A DNA stretch of 64,000 bases from JAJOKK01 sp965370555 (GCA_965370555.1 CBDUVB010000008.1:1-64000); one strand, 5' to 3'. Counted from the stretch's first letter, positions 1-8,429 are shown. Program-made: numbers and translations. The notes: generated by a model not told the origin, from the letters alone.

Positions 1-6
1 GGAATA

Positions 7-27
7 CCCCGTAGTCTTGCTACGGGG
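7..27 (-). terminator. Stem-loop downstream of gcvPB
   Basis: A perfect 8-bp inverted repeat (7-14 with 20-27, 5-nt loop) lies 29 bp past the gcvPB stop on the minus strand. The position suits an intrinsic terminator, but no strong T-run follows it in either direction. The same CCCCG/CGGGG-type hairpin style recurs near 19.48 kb, so it may instead be a dispersed palindromic repeat. Confidence 0.4.
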
Positions 28-55
28 ATAGTCAATTTCAAGGGATTTCTTTATT

Positions 56-1528
56 TCAACGGTCTTTCCATCGCTCCTCGAATGGGTAGGTAAAGACCGG
101 GTGGCGCGCGGCATGGGTCTGGTCGAGCCGGCGTACTGAGGCACGCGTCGGAGACGTGCATATCGGCGCCTCGTGGAGGATTCGGGGGTCTTCTCTTGCC
201 TCCGTTGCAATCCTCTCCATCGCGTCGATGAAGGAATCGAGCGTCTCCTTCCCCTCGCACTCGGTCGGTTCGATCATCAGCGCCTCGTGAACGATCAGCG
301 GGAAGTAGACCGTCGGTGGATGGAACCCGTAATCGATCAGGCGCTTGGCAATATCGAGCGTCGAGATCCCCTCGCCCACCCCCTCCCCAGAGAGGACGAA
401 CTCATGCTTACAGAGCCGATCGTAGGGGAGGCGATAGGTTTGCTTGAGCCTCTCCTGGAGATAGTTTGCGTTGAGGACCGCGTTCTCACTCACCTCGCGT
501 AACCCTTCGTCCCCGAGTTGAAGGAGGTAAGCGTACGCCTTGAGGATCACACCGAAGTTCCCGTAGAAGGAGTGCATGCATCCGATCGACTGGGGTGCCT
601 CCCAATCAAGGCGATATGTCCCCCTATCCTTCCGGATTCTCGGTATTGGGAGGAACGGGACGAGCCGTTCCGAAACGGCGACCGGTCCCGATCCCGGCCC
701 ACCCCCCCCGTGCGGGGTGGAGAGGGTCTTGTGCAGGTTGAAGTGGAAGATGTCCGCACCCATATCCCCCGGACGTGCTCTCCCGAGGAAGGAGTTCAGG
801 TTGGCCCCATCAAAGTAGCAGAGCCCGCCGGCAGCGTGCACCAGATCGGTCACTTCGACGATCCTCTCCTCGAAGATTCCGAGGGTGTTGGGAACGGTGA
901 GCATGATCCCAGCCACAGTCTCATCGAGGATTCCCTCGATAACGTCAACATCGACCATACCCTCTTTCGTGGATGGAATCTCGGTGACCGAGAACCCAGC
1001 GATCGCTGCCGAAGCAGGATTGGTCCCGTGTGCCGAATCAGGGAGGAGTATCCGTTTCCGCTGCTTCTCACCGCGCGCCTCGAAGTAGCGCTTCATGAGG
1101 AACATCCCGGTGAGTTCACCGTGCGCCCCGGCGACCGGTTGAAGCGTGGCCTCTGGCAGCCCAGCGATCCCACACAGGAGGCGCGACGCCTCGTAGAGGA
1201 GAGCAAGGGATCCCTGAACCAGGTCCTCATCGGCCGACGGGTGCACCGTTGCAAACCCAGGAAGACGAGCCAGATCCTCATTCAGCTTGGGGTTGTACTT
1301 CATGGTGCAGCTTCCGAGCGGGTAGAACCCATCGTCCACCCCGTAGTTCAGTTTGGAAAGGCGCGTGTAGTGCCGGATGAGGTCGGGTTCGCTCAACGCC
1401 GGGATCCGTGGTGGCTCCTTACGCAACAGATCATGTGGGATCAACTCAGTACCTTGGGCGAGGGTGTCGAGCGCGGGGAATAACCCTCCTATTCCCTCGT
1501 TCTGTTTGTAGTCGAAGATCGTGTTCAT
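56..1528 (-). CDS. gcvPB: Glycine dehydrogenase (decarboxylating), P-protein subunit 2
   Basis: This is the C-terminal half of the two-subunit glycine cleavage P-protein. It is a PLP enzyme that decarboxylates glycine and passes the aminomethyl group to lipoylated GcvH. The 490-residue length matches the family. The PLP lysine is K267 in the motif HFNLHKTLSTPHGGGG, followed by the glycine-rich loop typical of GcvPB. The ATG at 1528 overlaps the gcvPA stop (ATGA), which implies translational coupling. Gene order on the minus strand is gcvH, gcvPA, gcvPB. The aminomethyltransferase GcvT is not encoded in this window. Identification is by motif and context and is very secure. Confidence 0.97.
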   Translation of the reverse strand: MNTIFDYKQNEGIGGLFPALDTLAQGTELIPHDLLRKEPPRIPALSEPDLIRHYTRLSKLNYGVDDGFYPLGSCTMKYNPKLNEDLARLPGFATVHPSADEDLVQGSLALLYEASRLLCGIAGLPEATLQPVAGAHGELTGMFLMKRYFEARGEKQRKRILLPDSAHGTNPASAAIAGFSVTEIPSTKEGMVDVDVIEGILDETVAGIMLTVPNTLGIFEERIVEVTDLVHAAGGLCYFDGANLNSFLGRARPGDMGADIFHFNLHKTLSTPHGGGGPGSGPVAVSERLVPFLPIPRIRKDRGTYRLDWEAPQSIGCMHSFYGNFGVILKAYAYLLQLGDEGLREVSENAVLNANYLQERLKQTYRLPYDRLCKHEFVLSGEGVGEGISTLDIAKRLIDYGFHPPTVYFPLIVHEALMIEPTECEGKETLDSFIDAMERIATEAREDPRILHEAPICTSPTRASVRRLDQTHAARHPVFTYPFEERWKDR

Positions 1529-2847
1529 CGCATCCCTCCCAGGATATCGATCAGGCGGTCAAGCTCGTCCTTCGTCCGCTTCTCGGTCACTGCGAACCGC
1601 AAGGTATCCGGTGCCCCAAGCGCAGCAAGCGACTTCGGATCATCGAGGAGCATCCCCGCATCCTTCAGTTGCGAGCGGATCTTGCGCGGATCGCCCGGCA
1701 CTTGCATGGTAAACTCGTTGAAGAACGGGGCGGAGAACGCAAGCTCATATCCAGGAAGGGCGGAGAGGTTCTCCGCCAGGTAATGGGCCTTCTCCAGGTT
1801 CAAGGTTGCCAGCTCGCGCAGCCCTGTCGCGCCGAGGCTCGCGAGGTAAACGGTCGCCGTGAGCGCACACAGCTGGGAATTGGTACAGATGTTCGAGGTT
1901 GCCTTTCCCCTTCGGATGTGCTGTTCCCGCGTCTGTGCGGCCATGGTGTACCCAACTTTTCCTTCCGCATCGACCGTCTGCCCGGTCAGGCGGCCGGGTA
2001 TCTGTCGCAGGTGTCGCTCGCGGGTCGCAAAGAGGCCGAGGAACGGCCCGCCAAAGGATAGAGGGATGCCAAGGGGCTGCCCTTCCGCAACGACGATGTC
2101 CGCACCAAACTCTCCTGGTGGGGCGAGAAGGCCAGCCGTAATCGGGTTTGTTGCCACGATCAGCAGGGCATCACCGATCTTGTCTTTGAAGCCTGCCAGG
2201 TCTTCGATCAATCCAAATGCGTTCGGGCTCTGGATGATGAACCCGGCTGTCCCTTCTGGAATCGCAGCACGATCGCAGCGCCCGTCCTCCATGTACGGAA
2301 TCTCAACTATCTCGATCCCGGAGGCCCAGCAGTAGGTGTCAAGGACGCGCCTGTACTGAGGGAAGATGTTGCGGGCAACTGCGATCTGCGGACGCTTCAG
2401 GATCCGTGCTGCCATCCGGGCCCCTTCGGCGAGAGCGGTCGCGCCATCGTACATCGAGTCATTGGCGACCTCCATGCCGAAGAGCTCGCAGACGAGTGTC
2501 TGAAACTCAAACATCGCGGTGAGCGTTCCCTGGCTCAGCTCGGGTTGGTATGGCGTGTACGCGGTATAGAACTCGGAACGGGAGGTGATGTGCGAAATCG
2601 CGCTTGGAATATAGTGATCGTAGACCCCCCCACCGAGGAAGGAAAGCTCTCGGCGTGCCAGGTTCGCATCGGCAAGGTCTTGCAGCGCTCCTGCAACCTC
2701 CATCTCGCTCTTTGCGGGAAGATCTAGGGGGCGAAACCGGTCCTTAACCTGTTGGGGAATATCGGAGAAGAGATCGTCGAGGGAAGTAAGACCGATCGCC
2801 GCAAGCATCGCACGACGATCGGCGTCGGTGTTCGCAATATAGCGCAT
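1525..2847 (-). CDS. gcvPA: Glycine dehydrogenase (decarboxylating), P-protein subunit 1
   Basis: This is the N-terminal half of the split P-protein, 440 residues. It begins MRYIANTDADRRAML, typical of GcvPA, and contains the family segment with SRSEFYTAYTPYQPELSQG. The open frame extends 28 codons upstream, but that extension would run into gcvH. The ATG at 2847 sits 13 nt after the gcvH stop and is preceded by a GGGGCGGG purine-rich stretch, so I chose it. It pairs with GcvPB to form the active P-protein, and the 4-bp overlap with gcvPB supports equimolar synthesis. Confidence 0.96.
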   Translation of the reverse strand: MRYIANTDADRRAMLAAIGLTSLDDLFSDIPQQVKDRFRPLDLPAKSEMEVAGALQDLADANLARRELSFLGGGVYDHYIPSAISHITSRSEFYTAYTPYQPELSQGTLTAMFEFQTLVCELFGMEVANDSMYDGATALAEGARMAARILKRPQIAVARNIFPQYRRVLDTYCWASGIEIVEIPYMEDGRCDRAAIPEGTAGFIIQSPNAFGLIEDLAGFKDKIGDALLIVATNPITAGLLAPPGEFGADIVVAEGQPLGIPLSFGGPFLGLFATRERHLRQIPGRLTGQTVDAEGKVGYTMAAQTREQHIRRGKATSNICTNSQLCALTATVYLASLGATGLRELATLNLEKAHYLAENLSALPGYELAFSAPFFNEFTMQVPGDPRKIRSQLKDAGMLLDDPKSLAALGAPDTLRFAVTEKRTKDELDRLIDILGGMR

Positions 2848-2860
2848 CGCAGCCCGCCCC

Positions 2861-3238
2861 TTAAGCGATCTCGTTCTCGTAAGAGGCAGCGTCAAGGAGA
2901 TGATCCGCTTCTGAGGAATCGTCCACCTCAAGGACCACGAGCCACCCTTCCCCGTGCGGATCCTGGTTGATCGTCTCGGGAGCGGACTCGAGCTTCGTAT
3001 TCACCTCGATCACCTTGCCGGATAGCGGAGAGTAGATATCACTCACCGCTTTTACCGACTCCACTGTCCCCAGATTATCCCCCTTCTTTAGCTGTGTTCC
3101 GACTGCGGGAAGTTCGACGAAGACCACATCTCCAAGCTCGCTCTGGGCGTGTTCGGTGATCCCGATCTTCGCCTGGGTTCCCTCCAGGTCGGCCCACTCG
3201 TGCTCCTTCGTGTACCTATACTGTGTTGGATAAGACAT
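2861..3238 (-). CDS. gcvH: Glycine cleavage system H protein (lipoyl carrier)
   Basis: A 125-residue lipoyl-domain carrier that shuttles the aminomethyl group between P-, T- and L-proteins. The lipoylation lysine is K63 in the conserved ESVKAVSDIYSPLSG motif, and the N-terminus (YTKEHEW) is diagnostic. It is the first gene of the gcvH-gcvPA-gcvPB unit and starts 74 bp after the dnaB stop on the same strand. It may therefore be read through from dnaB or driven from that short gap; I see no convincing promoter there. Confidence 0.97.
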   Translation of the reverse strand: MSYPTQYRYTKEHEWADLEGTQAKIGITEHAQSELGDVVFVELPAVGTQLKKGDNLGTVESVKAVSDIYSPLSGKVIEVNTKLESAPETINQDPHGEGWLVVLEVDDSSEADHLLDAASYENEIA

Positions 3239-3312
3239 GCTGCCTCCTATCGATTTTAAGAATGCGTAGGCGATTATACGAAGCCCTTTCCCTCTTGGCC
3301 AACAAAGATCTC

Positions 3313-4722
3313 CTAGAACGGAGGGCCCTCTGCTCGCTCCATTGAGGCGGGGTAGAAGCTGGCGTAGGCCTTGTGGAAGATCACGGGGAGCTTATCCACC
3401 GGTCCGTTCCGCTGTTTGGCGATGATGATCTCGGCCTCGCTCCCCATCCCTTGCCCGCTCTTTGCCGTATCGGAGGGTTCATCGTAATAGTCGGCACGAT
3501 AGATGAAAGCTACCACATCGGCGTCCTGCTCGATTGCTCCACTCTCACGTAAGTCAGAGAGGCGAGGGTAACGTCTCCCTCGTTCGCGCTGCTCGACGGC
3601 CCGGTTCAGCTGTGAGACGGCGATGACGGGGATGTCCAATTCGCGTGCGAGCTTCTTCAACGAGCGGGTGATATGCGATATCTCCTGCTCCCGTATGTCG
3701 GTGCGGATCGATCCCTCAACGAGCTGGAGGTAGTCGACGATGATCATATCCAACCCGTGCTGGACCGCCATCCGGCGTGTCTTGGCCCGGATTTCGAGGA
3801 TGGAATTACCGGGAGTGTCGTCGACGATGATCGTAGCCTTTTGGAACGCGCTTGCCGCGTTGGCGATATCGCGCCACTTGTCTGTGGGCACGTACCCTCC
3901 ACGGAGTCTGTGTAGACTCACCTTCGCTTCTCCGCACAAGAGGCGTTCGAGGAGCTGTTCCTTTGTCATCTCGAGGGAGAAGATCCCCACCTTCGCCTTC
4001 TCGCGGATTGCCACATTTCGTGCGAGGGTGAGGGCAAGGCTCGTCTTACCCATTCCCGGCCTTCCGGCAAGCACGATCAGGTCCGACCGATGCAGGCCGG
4101 AGGTCATTTCATCGAGTCGTGGAAATCCGGTAGAGAACCCGGTAAGCGCATGCTTATTCGGATCGCTGTGGAGTTCTTCCAACGTGTCGATATGCTCGTA
4201 GAGAAACTCGCTGATAAGGTAGTAATCACCCTTTGACTCGCGGCGGGAGATGTCGAAGATGAGCGATTCTGCCTTATCGAGGAGCTCGCTTGTATCGCTC
4301 GCTTCATCGTACCCAAACTCCGCGATTCGTCCCCCCGATTCGATCAACGCACGTAGGGTCGCCTTCTTGCGCACAATATCCGCGTAGTACTCTAGGCTCG
4401 CCGTAGTAGTCACCCGGTCGAGAAGCTCGGTCAGGTAGATTCTCCCACCGGCCTTCTCCATATCCCCCTTCTCCTCCAGGCGGTTGGCCAGGGAGACGAT
4501 ATCAGAGGGCTCGCTACGATCGAAGAGCTCTCTAATAGTGCGGAATATGACGCGATGGGCACGGCGGTAGAAGTATTCGGGTTTCAGCCGCTCGACAAGG
4601 ATGGGGATGGTATCTTCCGGTTCGAGGATCGCCGAGCCGAGTATGACCTGCTCGGCCTCGATGTTCTTGGGAAGACTGCGCAGGCCAATGTTCTGTGTTT
4701 GTATGGATTCTTGCTCCCTCAT
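3313..4722 (-). CDS. dnaB: Replicative DNA helicase DnaB
   Basis: Hexameric 5'-3' fork helicase, 469 residues, normal length. The N-terminal primase-interaction domain (about 15-115) is followed by a linker and the RecA-like ATPase. Walker A is GRPGMGKTS at 220-228, and a DYLQLVEG segment (Walker B region) and an arginine/glutamine-rich SQLNRAVEQR motif follow. No intein is present. It is transcribed divergently from rpsB. The chosen ATG lies about 22 nt from a TATAAT box, so the leader is short and the Shine-Dalgarno (AAGGA directly before the ATG) is poorly spaced; the start is the least certain part. Confidence 0.96.
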   Translation of the reverse strand: MREQESIQTQNIGLRSLPKNIEAEQVILGSAILEPEDTIPILVERLKPEYFYRRAHRVIFRTIRELFDRSEPSDIVSLANRLEEKGDMEKAGGRIYLTELLDRVTTTASLEYYADIVRKKATLRALIESGGRIAEFGYDEASDTSELLDKAESLIFDISRRESKGDYYLISEFLYEHIDTLEELHSDPNKHALTGFSTGFPRLDEMTSGLHRSDLIVLAGRPGMGKTSLALTLARNVAIREKAKVGIFSLEMTKEQLLERLLCGEAKVSLHRLRGGYVPTDKWRDIANAASAFQKATIIVDDTPGNSILEIRAKTRRMAVQHGLDMIIVDYLQLVEGSIRTDIREQEISHITRSLKKLARELDIPVIAVSQLNRAVEQRERGRRYPRLSDLRESGAIEQDADVVAFIYRADYYDEPSDTAKSGQGMGSEAEIIIAKQRNGPVDKLPVIFHKAYASFYPASMERAEGPPF

Positions 4723-4744
4723 TCCTTACGCGACCTCCACCGCC

Positions 4745-4774
4745 ATTATACCGGGGTCCCATCTCCTCGGGCAA
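4745..4774 (-). promoter_or_regulatory. Predicted sigma70-type promoter of dnaB
   Basis: On the minus strand TTGCCC (4769-4774) is followed after 18 bp by a perfect TATAAT (4745-4750). The dnaB start codon lies 22 bp downstream of the -10 box. Confidence 0.6.
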
Positions 4775-4823
4775 GGGCACGCGCAAAGCGAGAAAAGGCC
4801 ATCCACACTGTTCTTCCTCTGTA

Positions 4824-4852
4824 TTGAAGGGACGTTCCCCGTTTGCTATACT
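4824..4852 (+). promoter_or_regulatory. Predicted sigma70-type promoter of the rpsB operon
   Basis: TTGAAG (4824-4829), a 17-bp spacer, and TATACT (4847-4852). It would give a leader of about 25 nt before the GTG start of rpsB. No long S2-binding leader fits in between. Confidence 0.65.
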
Positions 4853-4884
4853 CTTATCCAACGTTTCTCTATTGGGAGGATGAT

Positions 4885-6051
4885 GTGGAAGTTCTGACAA
4901 TGAAAGAACTGCTCGAGACCGGTGTCCATTTTGGGCATCAAACGCGTAAGTGGAACCCCAAGATGAAGTGTTACATCTTTACTGAGCGCAAGGGGATTCA
5001 CATTATCGACCTCGAACAGACCGTGAACCTGTTTAAGAAGGCGTACTACTTCGTGCGTGACCAGTCTGGTGCGGGGAAAGAGATCCTCTTTGTGGGGACG
5101 AAAAAACAGGTCCAGACGACAATTGCTGAAGAGGCGAAACGATGTGGAGCACATTACGTCAACCGTCGTTGGCTCGGCGGGACGTTGACCAACTTCGTTA
5201 CGATTAAGCAGAGCATCAAGCGGATGAAGGACCTGGAGACGATGATCGAGGACGGGTCGATCGACCATTTCCCTAACAAGGAAGCAACCCGTATCCGTCG
5301 TCAACTTGCCAAGCTCCAGCGCAACCTGGACGGACTCCGTCACTTGGAACGGATTCCGGATATCATGTACGTCATCGATCCCGATGTCGAAGCGAACGCT
5401 ATCCACGAGGCAAACACCCTCAAGATCCCCGTCCTCGCTATCGTGGATACGAACTGCGATCCAGATCCGATCGATTTCCCGATCCCTGGAAATGACGATG
5501 CGATCAAGGCGACAAAGCTGATAACCTCGAGGATTGCCGACGCTGTGTTGGAAGGACGCGAGGGCCGCCAGGAAGAGGTAGAGGAAGCAGTCTCTGCGGA
5601 AGAGCCCAAGAAGGCTGAAGAGGGAGTACCCTCCGACGAGGAGAAGGTCGTTCCTGCGGAGGCCACCGCCGAACCGGAAGAAGAGGCTGTAATGGAAGAG
5701 GAAACGACTACAGAGGAAGAAAAAGCCGCCTCAGAGGAGACCGCGGAAGTGGTAAGTGAGGAGGTCGTCCCTGCGGAGGCCACCGCCGAACCGAAAGAAG
5801 AGACTGTAATGGAAGAGGAAACAACTACAGAGGAAGAAAAAGCTGCCTCAGAGGAGACCGCGGAAGTGGTAAGTGAGGAGGTCGTCCCTGCGGAGGCCAC
5901 CGCCGAACCGAAAGAAGAGACTGTAATGGAAGAGGAAACAACTACAGAGGAAGAAAAAGCTGCCTCAGAGGAGACCGCGGAAGTGGTAAGTGAGGAGGAT
6001 CCCGCCAAGGAAGAGGAAGGCGAGACCCCAAATGAGCAGGAAGGAACCTAG
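4885..6051 (+). CDS. rpsB: Ribosomal protein S2 with long acidic repeat tail
   Basis: Small-subunit protein S2, 388 residues; family members are usually about 230-260. I chose the GTG at 4885 because GGGAGG (4874-4879) is spaced 5 nt from it and the resulting N-terminus (MEVLTMKELLETGVHFGHQ) aligns with S2 proteins. The in-frame ATG at 4900 has no well-placed ribosome-binding site. The S2 fold ends near residue 228. The rest is Glu/Ala/Thr-rich and includes three 39-residue repeats at residues 255-371. tsf and pyrH follow, the conserved bacterial order. The tail is not part of the standard S2 fold and is probably disordered. Confidence 0.96.
   Translation: MEVLTMKELLETGVHFGHQTRKWNPKMKCYIFTERKGIHIIDLEQTVNLFKKAYYFVRDQSGAGKEILFVGTKKQVQTTIAEEAKRCGAHYVNRRWLGGTLTNFVTIKQSIKRMKDLETMIEDGSIDHFPNKEATRIRRQLAKLQRNLDGLRHLERIPDIMYVIDPDVEANAIHEANTLKIPVLAIVDTNCDPDPIDFPIPGNDDAIKATKLITSRIADAVLEGREGRQEEVEEAVSAEEPKKAEEGVPSDEEKVVPAEATAEPEEEAVMEEETTTEEEKAASEETAEVVSEEVVPAEATAEPKEETVMEEETTTEEEKAASEETAEVVSEEVVPAEATAEPKEETVMEEETTTEEEKAASEETAEVVSEEDPAKEEEGETPNEQEGT
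5647..5997 (+). repeat. Three tandem 117-bp repeats inside rpsB
   Basis: Units at 5647-5763, 5764-5880 and 5881-5997. The second and third units are identical over 117 bp; the first differs at five positions. Each encodes 39 residues beginning VVPAEATAEP and ending EVVSEE. The near-identity points to recent in-frame duplication. Confidence 0.97.
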
Positions 6052-6057
6052 CCAAAA

Positions 6058-6660
6058 ATGACGATACGAAACGAAGACATTAAGGCCCTGCGCGAGGGAA
6101 CCGGTGTAGGGATCATGGATTGCAAGTCTGCCCTTACGAAAGCAGGGGGCGACATAGAGCAGGCGAAGAAGGTCCTGCGTGAAGAGGGGAAAGACCTCCT
6201 TGCCAGTAACGAGAAGGAACGCGAAGCGAATGAGGGACGTGTAGAAGCATACATCCACCACAGTGGTAAGGTTGGCGTTCTGGTGGAAGTAGCCTGCAAC
6301 ACCGACTTTGCCGCAAACAGCGATGATTTCCGCGCTTTCATGAGAGACATCACTATGCATATCGCCGCCAGCAATCCGCGCTTCATCGCTCCCGAGGACA
6401 TCCCAGAAGAGGTCATAGAAGAGAAGAAAGAAGCCTCTCGTAAGGAGATGGAGAAGGCGGGAAAGCCTGCTGAGATGATCGAGAAGATCGTTGAGGGCCG
6501 GATAGACAAGTTCTACATCGAAGCCTGTCTCCTCAAGCAGCCGTTCGTCAAGGATACCAATCAGACGATGGAGGATCTCTTGGCAGACCTGCGTTCCAAG
6601 ACAGGTGAGAACATCTTTGTCAAGCGCTTCGCCCGATACGAGATCGGAGAAGAGGACTGA
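6058..6660 (+). CDS. tsf: Elongation factor Ts
   Basis: Guanine-nucleotide exchange factor for EF-Tu, 200 residues. It is the short form, like that of Thermus, rather than the roughly 280-residue E. coli form. The N-terminal UBA-like segment carries TGVGIMDCKSAL, and the core signature near VEVACNTDFAA is clear. It starts 6 bp after the rpsB stop and ends immediately before the pyrH GTG, so the three genes form one operon. Confidence 0.96.
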   Translation: MTIRNEDIKALREGTGVGIMDCKSALTKAGGDIEQAKKVLREEGKDLLASNEKEREANEGRVEAYIHHSGKVGVLVEVACNTDFAANSDDFRAFMRDITMHIAASNPRFIAPEDIPEEVIEEKKEASRKEMEKAGKPAEMIEKIVEGRIDKFYIEACLLKQPFVKDTNQTMEDLLADLRSKTGENIFVKRFARYEIGEED

Positions 6661-7350
6661 GTGAACGCGCCTAAACGTCTCCTTCTCAAGCTCTCCGGCG
6701 AGGCGTTCAAAGGTGAGGAGGGGGCCTTCTCCCCCACCGCGCTGCAGCGTATCGTCGGAGAGATTGTCGCACTTGGCGACATAGAACTGGGGATTGTCGT
6801 CGGGGGAGGAAACATCATCCGCGGGGCGAGGAGCCCCTGGCTCGATCGGATCGAGGCCGACACCCTGGGGATGCTCGCAACCGTGTTGAACGGACTCGCA
6901 CTCCGCTCCTACCTCGAAGGTGCCGGACGGGAAGCGATCGTCCAGTCGGCGGTATCGACCGAACTGACCGAACCGATATCCCCACGTAAGGCGCGGCGTG
7001 CCCTGGCGAATGGAGAAGTCGTGATCTTCACCGGCGGAACAGGAAACCCTCTCGTGACAACCGACACCGCGGCCGCCCTACGTGCGGTATCGATCAAGGC
7101 CGATCTTCTCGCTAAGGGATCGAACGTCGCCGGCGTGTTCACCGAGGACCCCGCGACCGGGAATGCACCACTTCTATTGGATGAGGTAAGCTTCGACGAC
7201 TTCCTCGCGCACCGCTACGGCGTGATCGATATCGTGGCCGTGGAGATCTGCCGCGAGCACGCCCTCCCCATCGTCGTCTTCGATCTGGGAGAGGAAGGAG
7301 CGCTACAAAAGATCGCGCAAGGGAAGAGGATCGGCACCCTCATTCATTGA
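6661..7350 (+). CDS. pyrH: UMP kinase
   Basis: Phosphorylates UMP to UDP; 229 residues of the amino-acid-kinase fold. Visible motifs are KLSGEAF near the N-terminus, VVGGGNIIRG for phosphate binding, and TGGTGNPLVTTDTAAALRA. The GTG start at 6661 directly follows the tsf TGA, giving tight coupling. In most bacteria frr (ribosome recycling factor) comes next; here the operon ends and an opposing gene follows. Confidence 0.96.
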   Translation: MNAPKRLLLKLSGEAFKGEEGAFSPTALQRIVGEIVALGDIELGIVVGGGNIIRGARSPWLDRIEADTLGMLATVLNGLALRSYLEGAGREAIVQSAVSTELTEPISPRKARRALANGEVVIFTGGTGNPLVTTDTAAALRAVSIKADLLAKGSNVAGVFTEDPATGNAPLLLDEVSFDDFLAHRYGVIDIVAVEICREHALPIVVFDLGEEGALQKIAQGKRIGTLIH

Positions 7351-7431
7351 GACTGCCAGGCAAAAGTGCCAATAAGGCAACTCCTCAAGTCTAGATGCTA
7401 ACCACGGTAGGATGCTCATGTTCCATTGTTG

Positions 7432-7689
7432 CTAATAGCTATAGAGCCTCCACGAATCGAGGATCTTCGCCTGTTCGGTTTCTCCGAAGTCCTGCCCGTA
7501 GAGCCTGAGGAACACGTGTTCCCGCAGCGCATAAGGGCCTATCAAACCGTGCTCTTCCTTGATCCCAGCTTGAACTAGAGTTCTAGCTGTAGCGAACATA
7601 CGGCAGGCCATAGCCAGACGTTCTTGTGGTGACCTTGCCATGATCATCTTTCGGAAACGCTCTTCGATATCTATAGGATTATCGTTCAT
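7432..7689 (-). CDS. Small conserved protein, partner of a decayed nucleotidyltransferase
   Basis: An 85-residue protein I cannot name. It resembles small helical proteins often found just downstream of stand-alone nucleotidyltransferase genes (RMFATARTLV and REHVFLRLYGQDF segments). The open frame runs 23 codons further upstream, but the ATG at 7689 has a good AGGTGAAG site and overlaps the end of the upstream pseudogene by ATGA. That overlap is the arrangement expected of a two-gene unit. The partner is broken while this gene is intact, so its present role is unclear. Confidence 0.6.
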   Translation of the reverse strand: MNDNPIDIEERFRKMIMARSPQERLAMACRMFATARTLVQAGIKEEHGLIGPYALREHVFLRLYGQDFGETEQAKILDSWRLYSY

Positions 7690-8067
7690 CGCTTCTTCAC
7701 CTGATCGAGCAAGACTTTCACTCCCAGTCTCTCGGCCCATGATTCCAGATAGCTCCAATCAAGATCAGTGCCCGCGTACGATTAAGTCGGCCTTGACCAT
7801 CCACTCGTTGTGAATGATGCTGAACATGGATCGTCTGATCACGGCGTTTCGAATGCTGTCCTAGTTTACATAGCAATTAGCCTTAAAGAGCTGGGCGATC
7901 TTCGGTGAATCCTCCAGGTGACACTCGACGACCAGGTCTATATCCCGCGTCATGCGCGGTACTGCGTAGATCGCCATCGCCATCGAACCGGTCAGCATAT
8001 ACCGAATATCGGCTGCATCCAATCGCTCTGCTATCTGCTTTACAAACTCCAGTTGTTCGTTCATCAC
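7686..8067 (-). pseudogene. Nucleotidyltransferase-like protein, interrupted
   Basis: The 5' part (GTG 8067 or ATG 8064) encodes MNEQLEFVKQIAERLDAADI then TGSMAMAIYAVPRMTRDIDL, typical of DUF6036-like nucleotidyltransferases (GS...RDIDL). A TAG at 7861-7863 stops it after 68 residues. The same frame continues with matching sequence (SIRNAVIRRSMFSIIH, then VKADLIVRG) to a second stop near 7768. Then, in another frame, comes DLDWSYLESWAERLGVKVLL to a TGA at 7686. The middle of the domain is missing, which implies an in-gene deletion plus a nonsense mutation. The frames were read directly; the family assignment is by recognition. Confidence 0.75.
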
Positions 8068-8110
8068 AAACCAAGTTTACCATCAATGGCTCTTTGAACA
8101 TACATTCGCA
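8049..8110 (-). repeat. 62-bp repeat, copy A (5' end of nucleotidyltransferase gene)
   Basis: This 62-bp stretch covers the first codons of the pseudogene and its upstream region. It aligns without gaps to 20339-20400, with roughly 80% identity by eye. See that entry for the other copy. Confidence 0.7.
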
Positions 8111-8256
8111 GGCAGGCAGCCGCCTGGTTGGCCGCCGTCCTCTCTTGCGCTCATGGTATGTGTAGCTAAGGCCATCTACGTTGCGCTCAGGGACGACAGA
8201 GTCGGACACTCGCGCTTCTCTCTCGCAGGCATCCACAAAGGCTTATGTTGAGGCGA

Positions 8257-8427
8257 TCAAAGGAGTTTGTCGAGGATGTCTTCCATGTCCTCGTCAACAG
8301 GTGGAGAGGGTGACCAATCGACATGGATGACTTGTATCCCCTGATCCTGAAGGCTCTTGGCGAATTCTTGGAGTCCAAGGTTGATCGCAATGGGGCCAGC
8401 TTCCATCAAGCTTCGCAGATCGGCCAT
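8257..8427 (-). CDS. 56-residue protein at the end of the fdrA unit
   Basis: A short gene with ATG at 8427, two bases after the fdrA stop, ending in TGA at 8257. It encodes MADLRSLMEAGPIAINLG at the start and a QDQGIQVIHVDWSPSPPVDE segment later, ending ILDKLL. The 'VIHVDW' style resembles a small domain that I recall at the C-terminus of some longer FdrA-family proteins, which suggests a domain split off as its own gene. No strong ribosome-binding site is visible, so translation is probably coupled to fdrA. No function can be assigned from sequence alone. Confidence 0.7.
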   Translation of the reverse strand: MADLRSLMEAGPIAINLGLQEFAKSLQDQGIQVIHVDWSPSPPVDEDMEDILDKLL

Positions 8428-8429
8428 CC

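Noticed and set aside
518..1483. A 321-codon open frame antisense to gcvPB
   Set aside because: Shadow of a conserved gene; no recognisable protein pattern.
5340..6008. A 222-residue Ser/Val/Ala-rich open frame antisense to rpsB
   Set aside because: It exists only because the acidic repeats of S2 are stop-free on the other strand; it has no ribosome-binding site and the sense frame is the conserved gene.
7351..7431. frr downstream of pyrH
   Set aside because: The conserved order would predict ribosome recycling factor here, but only 81 bp separate pyrH from an opposing small gene; frr must be elsewhere.
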